Shown: positions 24,733-32,749, counted from the first letter of the stretch. The stretch: 40,743 bases of DNA from Aneurinibacillus danicus (GCF_007991215.1 NZ_BJXX01000078.1:1-40743), one strand, 5' to 3'. Made by a program: numbers and translations. Notes: generated by a model not told the origin, from the sequence alone.

Positions 24733-26475
24733 TCACCGGGATGCTTCTCCTGCCACCTCGTATAAGCTGGACATCTTCGAACACTCCCGGAACGCATAGT
24801 GTTTACATCCCAGACAGCGATTTGGTTCAAGCCGGGCAAGTGCAAAGGTAATCGCGTCGCCCGTACGTTTAAAAAAGTGTTCTTGACCAATTTCATCATA
24901 TAATCCGGTTTTTTTCAAAACATTTTCCGGCTGGCTTTGAATCCCCGAAATCAAAATCGTGCCGCCATTCTTCTGAAAATGGCGGACAATACTGGTAAGG
25001 TTGGATTCACCCGTTGTATCCATATAGGGGACCCTGCCCATTCGCAAAATGAGAATGGAAGGGCGTTGGTGAATCGTGTCTATCAGTGTTTTCTCAAACA
25101 TTTGAGCTGCTCCGAAAAAAAGAGGGCCTTCTATTGTATACATGCTAATTTGCGGACAATCGCGGCCGCTGTTAACGATATGAGGGCGAACTTTGTTGTG
25201 TTTATCCTCCGGATCCGGAAGTACTTTTGCAACTGTAAGAACTTCGCTCATTCTCTTCACAAAAAGGAGAGCCGCCAGTATAAGGCCAATTTCTACTGCT
25301 GTGGTAAGATTTGTAAATACAGTAAGGAGAAAAGTCAGCACTAAAACAACGGAATCACTTGTCTTTGTCTTCAAAATATGCGCAAACTCTTTTCTTTCAC
25401 TCATATTCCACGCCACCACCATCAAAATCGGTGCCATGCTGGCCAATGGAATAACAGAAGCGTACGGAGCCAGCAGCAATAAAACGGACAGCACTACCAG
25501 CCCGTGAATCACCCCGGCGACAGGAGAAGTCGCGCCGTTCTTAATGTTAGTCGCTGTCCTGGCAATAGCTCCTGTGGCGGGAATTCCTCCAAATAACGGC
25601 GTTATCATGTTTGCGATTCCCTGTCCGATTAGTTCCCGGTTACTGTTGTGCCTGCTTCCGGTCATTCCATCCGCTACCACTGCAGACAATAGGGATTCAA
25701 TCCCGCCTAACATGGCGATTACAAAAGCGGCAGGAAGCAACTGTTGCACCTTTTCCCAGGTTAAGTCAGGGAAGTGGAAGTCGGGCAGTGTGTTTGGGAT
25801 ACTGCCAAACGTTGAACCGATTGTAGCCACTTTTCCTGAGAATAAAAGGGCCGCAAGAAAACTGGACAGAAGGAGGCCAAGCAGCGGACCCGGCACTCTC
25901 GGAACATATTTTGGTGTCAATAAAATAACAAGAAAGCAAATACTGGACGTAAGAATGCTATACACATTGATGGTGTCTAGATGGCTGAGTATCTCTTTTA
26001 CATTGGACAGAAAATCCTCGTGTTTTTCAATGCCGCGTAAGCCTAAAAAATTGGCGATTTGCCCCGTAAATATAATAACAGCAATTCCGGAAGTAAATCC
26101 AATCGTAACAGGGCGGGGAATGAACTTTATTAAGGAGCCGAGTTTAAACGCGCCCATGAGAATGAGCATCAGACCTGCCAGAAAGCCTGCAAGCAGCAGG
26201 TTCTCATACCCATACTGCATGACAATGCTTAAAAGAACGGGAATAAAAGCTCCGGTCGGGCCGCCGATTTGATACTTCGAACCACCGAAAACGGAGATTA
26301 AAATTCCGGCAATAATCGTTGTATACAGACCGTACTCCGGCTTTACTCCGGAAGCGATGGCAAACGCCATCCCCAATGGGATCGCAATAATCCCCACGAT
26401 AATCCCGGACAGCAAATCTTTGCGAAACCGCTGAAATGAGTAAGTATACATATGGTTTCTTACTAAATTACGCAC
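24733..26475 (-). CDS. SulP family anion transporter with STAS domain
   Basis: 580 residues from the chosen start. The SulP/SLC26 membrane core has about 12-14 helices (G-I-I-A-I-P-L-G-M-A-F-A, Y-G-L-Y-T-T-I, G-P-T-G-A-F-I-P, G-G-I-P-A-T-G-A-I-A-R-T-A-T-N) and is followed by a cytosolic STAS domain (about 440-550). Members carry sulfate, bicarbonate or other anions with proton or sodium. A C-terminal C-L-G-C-K-H-Y-A-F-R-E-C cluster is unusual. I start at GTG 26475 with AGAAGGG six bases upstream; an ATG in frame at 26604 lies upstream of the promoter. Sulfate or bicarbonate cannot be decided by sequence alone, though the sulfur island lies nearby. Confidence 0.88.
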   Translation of the reverse strand: MRNLVRNHMYTYSFQRFRKDLLSGIIVGIIAIPLGMAFAIASGVKPEYGLYTTIIAGILISVFGGSKYQIGGPTGAFIPVLLSIVMQYGYENLLLAGFLAGLMLILMGAFKLGSLIKFIPRPVTIGFTSGIAVIIFTGQIANFLGLRGIEKHEDFLSNVKEILSHLDTINVYSILTSSICFLVILLTPKYVPRVPGPLLGLLLSSFLAALLFSGKVATIGSTFGSIPNTLPDFHFPDLTWEKVQQLLPAAFVIAMLGGIESLLSAVVADGMTGSRHNSNRELIGQGIANMITPLFGGIPATGAIARTATNIKNGATSPVAGVIHGLVVLSVLLLLAPYASVIPLASMAPILMVVAWNMSERKEFAHILKTKTSDSVVLVLTFLLTVFTNLTTAVEIGLILAALLFVKRMSEVLTVAKVLPDPEDKHNKVRPHIVNSGRDCPQISMYTIEGPLFFGAAQMFEKTLIDTIHQRPSILILRMGRVPYMDTTGESNLTSIVRHFQKNGGTILISGIQSQPENVLKKTGLYDEIGQEHFFKRTGDAITFALARLEPNRCLGCKHYAFRECSKMSSLYEVAGEASR

Positions 26476-26517
26476 TGAAATCCCTTCTTCTTTATATTTG
26501 AATATTTGAATATAGAT

Positions 26518-26548
26518 ATTATATAATAATTGATTATTATAATGTAAA
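26518..26548 (-). promoter_or_regulatory. sulP promoter with palindromic operator in the spacer
   Basis: On the minus strand TTTACA (26548-26543) is a -35 box and TATATA/TATAAT (26525-26518) the -10. A perfect 8+8 palindrome, ATAATAAT-TG-ATTATTAT (26523-26540), fills the spacer. A repeated TATTTGAA lies between it and the GTG. Likely ArsR binding site; assignment is inference. Confidence 0.6.
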
Positions 26549-26637
26549 GATAATAATACCTCAACGAAAACTTTCCCCTTCGCTTCGTATACAGATAACT
26601 TCAAAATGAAGGACCGTGTTTTTCAGATGATAAAGAT

Positions 26638-26690
26638 AAAAAATAACCCGCTCTATCCAGCACAGTAAATGGCATGAAGATAGGCGGGTT
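26638..26690 (-). terminator. Terminator upstream of the sulP promoter
   Basis: On the minus strand AACCCGC (26690-26684) and CTATC (26683-26679) pair with GATAG (26657-26653) and GCGGGTT (26651-26645), then ATTTTTT. No gene reads into it from this side; only repeat B copy 3 lies upstream. Confidence 0.75.
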
Positions 26691-26710
26691 AAACAACAAC
26701 GCTGATACAC

Positions 26711-26798
26711 TTCTCTCTTTTCCTTCGTACCACAAAAGTCAGCCGCCTTTCCCACGATTTTCATGTCGGGGTTGCGGCTGAGACGCCATGGTGGTTTT
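26711..26798 (-). repeat. Dispersed repeat B, copy 3
   Basis: Minus strand: CATGGCGTCTCAGCCGC, CCCCGACATGAAAATCGTGG, GGCGGCTGACTTTTG, TGGTACGAAGGAAAAGAG. AGCCGC and GCGGCT flank and can pair around the inner hairpin. It is closest to copy 2 (14374-14460). The terminator at 26638-26690 follows it in the same direction. The larger gap 26476-27054 otherwise holds the sulP promoter and a possible fumarase promoter. Confidence 0.65.
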
Positions 26799-26821
26799 CC
26801 GGTAAATAAGAACCGTTTCTA

Positions 26822-26850
26822 TTGGTTTATCTTTCCATTTTGATTATGAT
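26822..26850 (+). promoter_or_regulatory. Possible fumarase promoter
   Basis: TTGGTT (26822-26827), 17 bases, TATGAT (26845-26850). It would leave a leader of about 200 bases, which contains a CGGGT/ACCCG hairpin near 26895-26925 but no terminator. Confidence 0.35.
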
Positions 26851-27054
26851 AAAATATAGTATATTTAATTGATTTTGTTTAGGTCGAAAGGGAACCGGGT
26901 ACTGCAAATAGAGAGGGGGACCCGATTATTTCATGTTTAAAAGGAATTCTTTTCCCATAAAAATCTCATAATATAAACATTACGCAACGGATGCCATATA
27001 TAAATATTGTCTGATACATACATCACTTTAGAGAATGGTCAAGGAGGATGCAAC

Positions 27055-28443
27055 ATGGAGTTTAGAATCGAAAGGGACACACTGGGCGAAATCAACGTAC
27101 CGGCAGAGAAGCTGTGGGGAGCCCAGACACAGCGCAGCAGCCAAAACTTTAAAATCGGTACAGAAAAAATGCCCCTAGAGGTAACCCGCGCCTTTGCCAT
27201 ATTAAAGAAAAGCGCGGCCATCACAAACCAAAAGCTTGGTAAATTGGAATCGGATAAAGCCAATGCGATTAGTAAAGCGGCAGATGAGATTTTAGAGGGG
27301 AAATGGAATGAACACTTCCCGCTTGTCGTCTGGCAGACAGGAAGTGGCACCCAGTCGAATATGAATGTGAATGAAGTGATTGCCAATCGTGCGAACCAGT
27401 TATTGGAAGAAAGCGGAAGCAGTCATCGGATCCATCCAAACGATGACGTTAACAAATCACAAAGCTCAAATGATACGTTTCCTACAGCCATGCACATTGC
27501 CGGTCTATTCGCGATCGAAGATCAGGTCTTGCCCGCCCTCACCAGACTAAAGAAAGTGCTTCATCAAAAATCTGAGGAATTTAAAGATATTATTAAAATC
27601 GGGCGTACCCATCTGCAGGATGCCACCCCGTTAACATTGGGGCAGGAAATAAGCGGTTGGTACGGGATGCTTGCAAAAAGCGAAAAAATGATTAGAGAGA
27701 GCGCCGAATCTCTAAGAGAGCTTGCCATTGGAGGAACAGCGGTAGGCACCGGCATTAATGCCCACCCTAAATTCGGTGAAATGGTAGCGGAAGAGATTAG
27801 CCGGTTAACGGGCAAAACGTTCATTTCCGCTCCAAACAAGTTTCATGCCTTAACCAGCCATGATGAGATTGTGTATGTACACGGGGCTTTGAAAGCTCTG
27901 GCAGCGGATCTGATGAAAATCGCGAATGATGTAAGATGGCTGGCAAGCGGACCGCGTTCCGGGATCGGCGAAATTACGATTCCGGCCAATGAACCGGGAA
28001 GCTCCATCATGCCAGGCAAAGTCAATCCAACGCAAAGTGAAGCCTTAACGATGGTCGCTTGCCAGGTCATGGGGAATGACGCCGCGATCGGGTTTGCTGC
28101 CAGCCAGGGGAATTTTGAACTGAATGTTTTTAAGCCGGTAATTATTTACAATTTTCTTCAATCCGCAAGGCTGCTTGCCGATGCGATGGTCTCCTTTACA
28201 GATAATTGCGCGGTTGGTATAGAGCCGAATCTTGAGGTAATCCAGCGCAACGTAGAGAGATCACTCATGCTGGTTACAGCTTTAAACCCTCATATCGGTT
28301 ATGAAAATGCCGCCACCATCGCAAAACTCGCCCATAAAGAAGGCTTAACGCTAAAAGAAGCCGCCATTAAAACAAATTTACTTACAGAAGAGCAGTTTGA
28401 CAAGATTGTGCGGCCTGAAAACATGATTCATCCTAGAGAATAG
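27055..28443 (+). CDS. fumC: Class II fumarate hydratase
   Basis: 462 residues, the same length as B. subtilis CitG. It interconverts fumarate and malate in the TCA cycle. The superfamily signature [11 protein letters not shown] is at about 315-325, and [12 protein letters not shown] and S-S-N-D-T-F-P-T supply active-site loops. The start is ATG 27055 with AAGGAGG upstream; the frame extends 16 codons further back without a ribosome site. Monocistronic, with a very strong terminator. Confidence 0.95.
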   Translation: MEFRIERDTLGEINVPAEKLWGAQTQRSSQNFKIGTEKMPLEVTRAFAILKKSAAITNQKLGKLESDKANAISKAADEILEGKWNEHFPLVVWQTGSGTQSNMNVNEVIANRANQLLEESGSSHRIHPNDDVNKSQSSNDTFPTAMHIAGLFAIEDQVLPALTRLKKVLHQKSEEFKDIIKIGRTHLQDATPLTLGQEISGWYGMLAKSEKMIRESAESLRELAIGGTAVGTGINAHPKFGEMVAEEISRLTGKTFISAPNKFHALTSHDEIVYVHGALKALAADLMKIANDVRWLASGPRSGIGEITIPANEPGSSIMPGKVNPTQSEALTMVACQVMGNDAAIGFAASQGNFELNVFKPVIIYNFLQSARLLADAMVSFTDNCAVGIEPNLEVIQRNVERSLMLVTALNPHIGYENAATIAKLAHKEGLTLKEAAIKTNLLTEEQFDKIVRPENMIHPRE

Positions 28444-28466
28444 CAGGACATGCAAACAATTAAGAA

Positions 28467-28520
28467 AGCAAATAAAAAACTTCCCTTTACTTTACGCTAT
28501 AGGGAAGTTTTTTATTTGCT
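28467..28520 (+). terminator. Strong terminator after fumarase
   Basis: Two 20-base arms (28467-28486, 28501-28520) are perfectly complementary, with core AACTTCCCT/AGGGAAGTT and T6. Confidence 0.93.
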
Positions 28521-28614
28521 TTCGAAATAGCGGAAGGTGAAAGGAGGACAGACAGTACTTACTGGATTGAAAGTAATGTAAAAGTATGTAAGATAACCTG
28601 ACATGAATATAAAA

Positions 28615-28660
28615 TTCCAAAGAGGAAAAGAGTAGGATAAGAATATAACAATGATGTTAT
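28615..28660 (+). promoter_or_regulatory. Leader hairpins before amt (possible ANTAR target)
   Basis: TTCC-AAAGAG-GAA (28615-28627) and ATAACA-ATGA-TGTTAT (28645-28660). Read as hexaloops, AAAGAG and AATGAT both have A at 1 and G at 4, the ANTAR-RNA loop rule. The first stem is imperfect and no terminator follows, so this is weak. TTGAAA (28567) with TAAGAT 16 bases on may be the promoter. Confidence 0.25.
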
Positions 28661-28689
28661 AAAAAATACACAAAGGAGTGTATGCAAAC

Positions 28690-30063
28690 ATGAAGATGTG
28701 GTATTTATCTATTTTAGTACTATTATGTCTGTTTCCACAAACTGCATGGGCGGCAGGGGAAGTCGAGCAAGTCGCAAAATCGGCTGACTTTTTATGGATT
28801 GTTGTATCGGCCATTTTGGTTATTTTTATGCAACCGGGATTTGCTTTGCTTGAAGCAGGCTCTACCCGTATGAAAAACGCAGGCCATGTGGCAGGCAAAA
28901 CGGTCTTTACCTTTGGATTGAGCACGCTCGTTTTCTGGGCCATCGGATACGGAATCGCTTTTGGCGAAGGCAATCCTTTGGTTGGTCTCACCGGTTTTCT
29001 ATTACAGGGATTTAATGATGTAGCCGGTATACCGGTATCTATTCATTTCTTTTTCCAGTTTGCGTTTGCGGGCGTGTCCCTGGCAATTGCTTGCGGCGGC
29101 TTTGCTGAACGTGCAAAATTATCCGTTTACCTTATCTTCGGTATTTTGTTTACAGCCATTATTTATCCTGTCATCGGTCATTGGGTTTGGGGCGGAGGCT
29201 GGTTAGCGGAACACGGCAAACAGGACTTTGCAGGCTCTACGGTCGTGCATTTAACGGGGGCGACGGCAGCACTTGTTGCTACTATGCTGTTGAAACCTCG
29301 GTTAGGAAAGTTTACCGCTGATGGAAAAGCGAATTTCCTGCCGGGTCATAATCAAGTGTATACGGTACTTGGCGTATTTGTTCTGTGGGTCGGCTGGTTT
29401 GGATTTAATGCCGGAAGTACCTTAAGCGTTAACAGCGATTTATTCGGCCACGTAGCTATGACAACACAACTGGCGACAGCCGCCGCCGCCGTGTTTGCTT
29501 TCCTTGCTTCCTGGATGTACAACGGAAAAGCGGATATTACTGCTATGCTTAACGGTACTCTGGCCGGTCTGGTTGCTATCACTGCTTCCTGTGCATTCGT
29601 GGAAGCCTGGGCTGCTGTAGTCATCGGAGCTATTGCCGGTGTGTTAGCCTACTTTATGTCCATCTACGTAGAACGTAAAGGAATTGACGATCCGATTTAC
29701 GCTGTTTCTGTACACGGTATCGCCGGGGTCTGGGGTACGCTGTCAACCGGATTCTTCGCCGCTCCGCGTCTGGTTGAAATTGTTGGTGTCGGCAAAGAAG
29801 GATTATTTTATGGAGGCGGCCTTCATCAGTTAGGGGTACAGGCGATAGGAGTCCTTGCTTGCTTTGCTTATGTAGCGGTCGTTTCGTATATTGTTATTGC
29901 CATCTTAAAAGCGACGATCGGTATCAGGGTATCGGAGGAAGAAGAGATCCTTGGTTTAGACTTAAGCGAACATGGGGCTTACGGGTACCCTGAGCATCTT
30001 TCCGACGATGCTTCTCCGTCCAAACGGTTCCAAACTGAATCTTTCATACAGAAAAGCGTGTAG
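28690..30063 (+). CDS. amt: Ammonium transporter (Amt/NrgA family)
   Basis: 457 residues: a cleavable-looking N-terminal segment (M-K-M-W-Y-L-S-I-L-V-L-L...A-W-A-A-G, as in AmtB) and eleven transmembrane helices. Family markers are F-A-L-L-E-A-G-S-T-R-M-K-N (about 49-61), G-G-F-A-E-R-A, D-F-A-G-S-T-V-V-H (the Asp of the outer site and a pore His region), and S-V-H-G-I-A-G-V-W-G-T. It conducts ammonium at low external supply. AAAGGAG lies 11 bases before ATG 28690. The ANTAR gene follows by 3 bases; no glnK is present. Confidence 0.93.
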   Translation: MKMWYLSILVLLCLFPQTAWAAGEVEQVAKSADFLWIVVSAILVIFMQPGFALLEAGSTRMKNAGHVAGKTVFTFGLSTLVFWAIGYGIAFGEGNPLVGLTGFLLQGFNDVAGIPVSIHFFFQFAFAGVSLAIACGGFAERAKLSVYLIFGILFTAIIYPVIGHWVWGGGWLAEHGKQDFAGSTVVHLTGATAALVATMLLKPRLGKFTADGKANFLPGHNQVYTVLGVFVLWVGWFGFNAGSTLSVNSDLFGHVAMTTQLATAAAAVFAFLASWMYNGKADITAMLNGTLAGLVAITASCAFVEAWAAVVIGAIAGVLAYFMSIYVERKGIDDPIYAVSVHGIAGVWGTLSTGFFAAPRLVEIVGVGKEGLFYGGGLHQLGVQAIGVLACFAYVAVVSYIVIAILKATIGIRVSEEEEILGLDLSEHGAYGYPEHLSDDASPSKRFQTESFIQKSV

Positions 30064-30066
30064 CGT

Positions 30067-30681
30067 ATGAAGCTTGTAAAGATAGAATTTGAGCGACTCC
30101 TCCTTTTGGAAAGCGGCATGACAGATGATAACGCTCAGTTCATAGAAAAACTTTACAAAAGTCCGATCATCCGGAAGGTCATTGTAAGCAATGATCTTCC
30201 GGATGATTTATCTTCTTTTGCCGGCGCAATTCTAGCCTGTAAGGAAGATATGCTTCCTTATTGGATTAATAAAGCGAAAAAGGAAGCGAATGTCCCGTTT
30301 TTTTCGATTTTTCAATCACATCCCCCCTTTCATGTTGAGCAAGCAGAAGTTATATCCAAACTCGACGGCTTACTTTTTTATTCCATGACGGCAGAACAAA
30401 TCACCTGGGGACTGCGGATGGGACAATCTCACTGGAGGCGGCGAATGGATATGACAAAAGAAATTCATCAGCTAAAAATTAGACTCAAAGAACGAAAAGT
30501 GATTGATAAGGCAAAAGAAATTCTTGCCGAATTGAAGAATATTTCTCTAGCCGAAGCATATCAAATGCTTCGTTTGAAAGCGATGAGTGATAGACAAAGC
30601 ATCGAAACAGTATCCCGCTCTATCGTAACGGCTTATGATTTAATTCAAATCGAAAAAGGGAAATCTAAAAATCATAGTTGA
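30067..30681 (+). CDS. ANTAR domain RNA-binding antitermination regulator (NasT-like)
   Basis: 204 residues. The C-terminal ANTAR domain (about 130-195: I-H-Q-L-K-I-R-L-K-E-R-K-V-I-D-K-A-K-E-I-L...A-Y-Q-M-L-R-L-K-A-M) binds paired hexaloop hairpins in nascent RNA and prevents termination. The N-terminal about 120 residues are in receiver position but lack a recognisable phospho-Asp layout, so it may be a pseudoreceiver sensing something else. It starts 3 bases after the amt stop, so it is translationally coupled. Its stop codon overlaps the -35 box of the next promoter. Regulation of nitrogen genes is the family precedent. Confidence 0.82.
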   Translation: MKLVKIEFERLLLLESGMTDDNAQFIEKLYKSPIIRKVIVSNDLPDDLSSFAGAILACKEDMLPYWINKAKKEANVPFFSIFQSHPPFHVEQAEVISKLDGLLFYSMTAEQITWGLRMGQSHWRRRMDMTKEIHQLKIRLKERKVIDKAKEILAELKNISLAEAYQMLRLKAMSDRQSIETVSRSIVTAYDLIQIEKGKSKNHS

Positions 30682-30706
30682 CTCATAAGAATTATCGAAT
30701 TAAAAT
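30678..30706 (+). promoter_or_regulatory. Sigma-A promoter of the sulfonate-type operon
   Basis: TTGACT (30678-30683), 17 bases, TAAAAT (30701-30706). It overlaps the stop codon of the ANTAR gene. It gives a leader of about 150 bases that contains an attenuator. Confidence 0.75.
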
Positions 30707-30723
30707 AAAGTAAACCAAACAAA

Positions 30724-30829
30724 CAGCATGTAAATATATAGAGAAATAAACGGATGCTGACCGGACGACCGGAAGACCCATACATTTCCACAGGAAAAGT
30801 GAGCCTGGGGAAAGTGTAGGGTCTTTTTT
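30724..30829 (+). promoter_or_regulatory. Attenuator leader 1 with shared hairpin motif
   Basis: CAGCAT (30724-30729) can pair with ATGCTG (30754-30759). Then GA, CCGG (30761-30764), ACGA, CCGG (30769-30772), A. AGACCC (30774-30779) is both the 3' base of this hairpin and the 5' arm of a terminator whose 3' arm GGGTCT ends at 30824, followed by six T. The same GA-YYGG-WCNA-CCRR-A hairpin occurs in leaders 2 and 3. Confidence 0.75.
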
Positions 30830-30863
30830 ATTTCATAAAAACCATAAAGTAAGGAGATTAGAG

Positions 30864-31865
30864 ATGAAAAAATTTACGAGGAGTATCATTCAACTAGCAA
30901 CAGCTATCATGTTTCTTTCACTCACCATTGTTTCGGCGGGCTGCTCCCTGCAGGCTAGTGGCGAAAAGCAAAAGCCAGAGAAAATCCGGCTTGATTATGC
31001 GTATTACTCTCCACTTAGCCTTGTACTCAAAGAGAAAGGCTGGGCCGAAGAAGAATTCAAAAAAGAAGGGATTGCGGTTGAATACGTGTTGAGCCAGGGC
31101 AGCAACAAGGCGCTGGAATTCCTTAATAGCAACAGTGTGGATTTCGGCTCAACTGCCGGCGGGGCGGCTCTGATTGCAAAAGCGAAAAAAGCGCCGATTG
31201 AAGGAATCTATATCGCTTCCAAACCTGAGTGGACAGCGCTCCTGACACAGAAGAATTCCTCGATTCAAAATGTAGAAGATTTAAAAGGAAAAAAAGTAGC
31301 CGCAACGCTAGGAACAGACCCGTATATTTTCCTGCTTCGCTCGTTGAATGAAGCGGAAATCAAACAGGAAGAAGTGCAAATTGTCAACCTGCAGCACAGT
31401 GATGGTGCAGCAGCGCTGACTACCGGACAGGTTGATGCCTGGGCCGGCCTTGATCCGCATATGGCACGTATAGAAGTAGAAAGCGGTGCCCGTTTATTCT
31501 ATCGGAACCCTGATTTTAATACATATTGCTTTTTAAATGTACGCTCTGATTTTGCGAAAAAGTATCCGGAACAGGTAGAAAAGGTCATTGCTCTTTATGA
31601 AAAAGCAAGAAAGTGGACTTTGGAAAATCCGGAAGAAGCGACAAAAATCCTTGCGAAAGCCGCGAATCTGAATGAAAAAATCGCCAGGATCGAAATGACG
31701 CGAAATGATTTTACGTCCCCGGTACCGGGTGATACACAGCGTTCGGCTTTACGCGAAGCGGCCGTTGTTCTTCAGAAGGCAAATGTAATTGCACCGGGAG
31801 TTGACACGGAAAAAACAATCGAAGAATTAGTTAACCCATCTTTCGCGAAAAAAGTAGTGAAATAA
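30864..31865 (+). CDS. ABC transporter substrate-binding lipoprotein, SsuA/TauA-like
   Basis: 333 residues. The lipoprotein signal ends V-S-A-G-C (Cys27). The NMT1/SsuA-like fold starts at about 34 (I-R-L-D-Y-A-Y-Y-S-P-L-S-L-V-L-K-E-K-G-W), with V-D-F-G-S-T-A-G-G-A-A-L and G-K-K-V-A-A-T-L-G-T-D-P-Y as ligand-pocket segments. It binds a sulfonate or other organosulfur compound outside the cell for the SsuC/SsuB pair that follows. AAGGAG precedes the ATG. First gene of a five-gene operon (30864-35569) behind attenuator leader 1. The actual ligand is unknown; the monooxygenase and ATP-grasp partners suggest something other than a simple alkanesulfonate. Confidence 0.88.
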   Translation: MKKFTRSIIQLATAIMFLSLTIVSAGCSLQASGEKQKPEKIRLDYAYYSPLSLVLKEKGWAEEEFKKEGIAVEYVLSQGSNKALEFLNSNSVDFGSTAGGAALIAKAKKAPIEGIYIASKPEWTALLTQKNSSIQNVEDLKGKKVAATLGTDPYIFLLRSLNEAEIKQEEVQIVNLQHSDGAAALTTGQVDAWAGLDPHMARIEVESGARLFYRNPDFNTYCFLNVRSDFAKKYPEQVEKVIALYEKARKWTLENPEEATKILAKAANLNEKIARIEMTRNDFTSPVPGDTQRSALREAAVVLQKANVIAPGVDTEKTIEELVNPSFAKKVVK

Positions 31866-31879
31866 AAGGAGGAGAGATT

Positions 31880-32734
31880 ATGGCGCAGGAACAGGCACAA
31901 AAGCAAGCGGTTCCTTCCGTATTAGGATATGAACAGCAGCCGCTGAAAAAAGCGAACTTCGTTTCGAGTGGTGCAAAAGCTTTTTTGCTTGGGTTAGTGC
32001 TTCCAATTCTGCTAGTTGTAAGCTGGGAGATTCTAAGCAGACTTGAGATATTCCCTCCCCACCTCCTGCCTGCTCCATCGGAAATTGTTCAAACAATCGC
32101 GGCAATGGCGGTGGACGGGAGCCTGTGGGGGCATATCGTAATTACGATTTTTCGTATTATCATCGGCTTTCTTTTAGGGACAGCCGTGGCGATTATTTTA
32201 GGTTCACTCGTTGGCTTTTACCGCGGATTGGAGCAGTTATTCGACCCGTTAATCCAGGCGTTCCGCTCTATTCCTTCGCTGGCCTGGGTTCCCCTGTTTA
32301 TTCTCTGGATGGGAATCGGTGAACTATCAAAAGTGATGTTAATCGCGGTCGGTGTGTTTTTCCCTGTTTACCTCAATATTGTTAGCGGGATCAAAGGTGT
32401 TGACCGCAGGCTCATTGAGGTAGGCAAAATCTATGGCTTTACTTCTTATGAACTGATTCGCCGGATTATTTTACCCGCTTCTCTCCCTTCTTTTTTAGTC
32501 GGGCTGCGGAGCGGACTCGGTCTCGGATGGATGTTTGTTGTGGCGGCCGAACTCATGGGCGCGGCCCAGGGGCTTGGGTATTTGCTTGTTAATGGGCAGA
32601 ATACGTACGCGCCGGATGTCATCATTTCCAGTATTGTTCTATTTGCTTTTCTTGGTAAAGCGACGGATTTTATATTAAAAAGTCTAGAAACAAGAGCCTT
32701 GCACTGGCAGGACAGCTTTGTGAACAAAGAATAA
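31880..32734 (+). CDS. ABC transporter permease, SsuC-like
   Basis: 284 residues with a 35-residue cytoplasmic N-terminus and about six helices. The BPD inner-membrane motif is in the E-V-G-K-I-Y-G-F-T-S-Y-E-L-I-R-R-I-I-L-P-A-S-L-P region (about 176-199), and F-R-S-I-P-S-L-A-W-V-P-L-F-I-L-W-M-G-I is the SsuC/TauC-type helix. It moves the bound compound inward with the ATPase. 14 bases after the binding protein, with GGAGGAG in the gap. Confidence 0.9.
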   Translation: MAQEQAQKQAVPSVLGYEQQPLKKANFVSSGAKAFLLGLVLPILLVVSWEILSRLEIFPPHLLPAPSEIVQTIAAMAVDGSLWGHIVITIFRIIIGFLLGTAVAIILGSLVGFYRGLEQLFDPLIQAFRSIPSLAWVPLFILWMGIGELSKVMLIAVGVFFPVYLNIVSGIKGVDRRLIEVGKIYGFTSYELIRRIILPASLPSFLVGLRSGLGLGWMFVVAAELMGAAQGLGYLLVNGQNTYAPDVIISSIVLFAFLGKATDFILKSLETRALHWQDSFVNKE

Positions 32735-32749
32735 AGGGGGAGGCAGAAA

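Noticed and set aside
26561-26764. ORFs beginning MKIVGK or MKIMGE in repeat B copies
   Set aside because: The three copies diverge in reading frame after the first codons, so the shared start is repeat sequence, not a protein family.
26761-26790. TPP riboswitch, suggested by CGGGGTTGCGGCTGAGA on the plus strand
   Set aside because: The second TPP half (ACCTGAT and following) is missing, and the other repeat B copies do not keep CTGAGA. It is repeat sequence.
30759-30775. Guanidine-II (mini-ykkC) riboswitch, suggested by the CCGG-ACGA-CCGG hairpin
   Set aside because: That class needs two tandem hairpins with ACGR loops. Only one is present, and the sister leaders have UCAA and ACCA loops.
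30724-30829. S-box (SAM-I), T-box or other known sulfur-related leader
   Set aside because: None of the conserved cores (S-box junction, T-box GGTGGNACCGCG) are present, and the leaders are too short for a T-box stem I.
30754-30829. Leaders 1-3 as direct ANTAR protein targets
   Set aside because: The conserved loops are WCNA tetraloops closed by GG/CC and do not fit the A-N-N-G-N-N hexaloop rule, nor is there a matching first hairpin.
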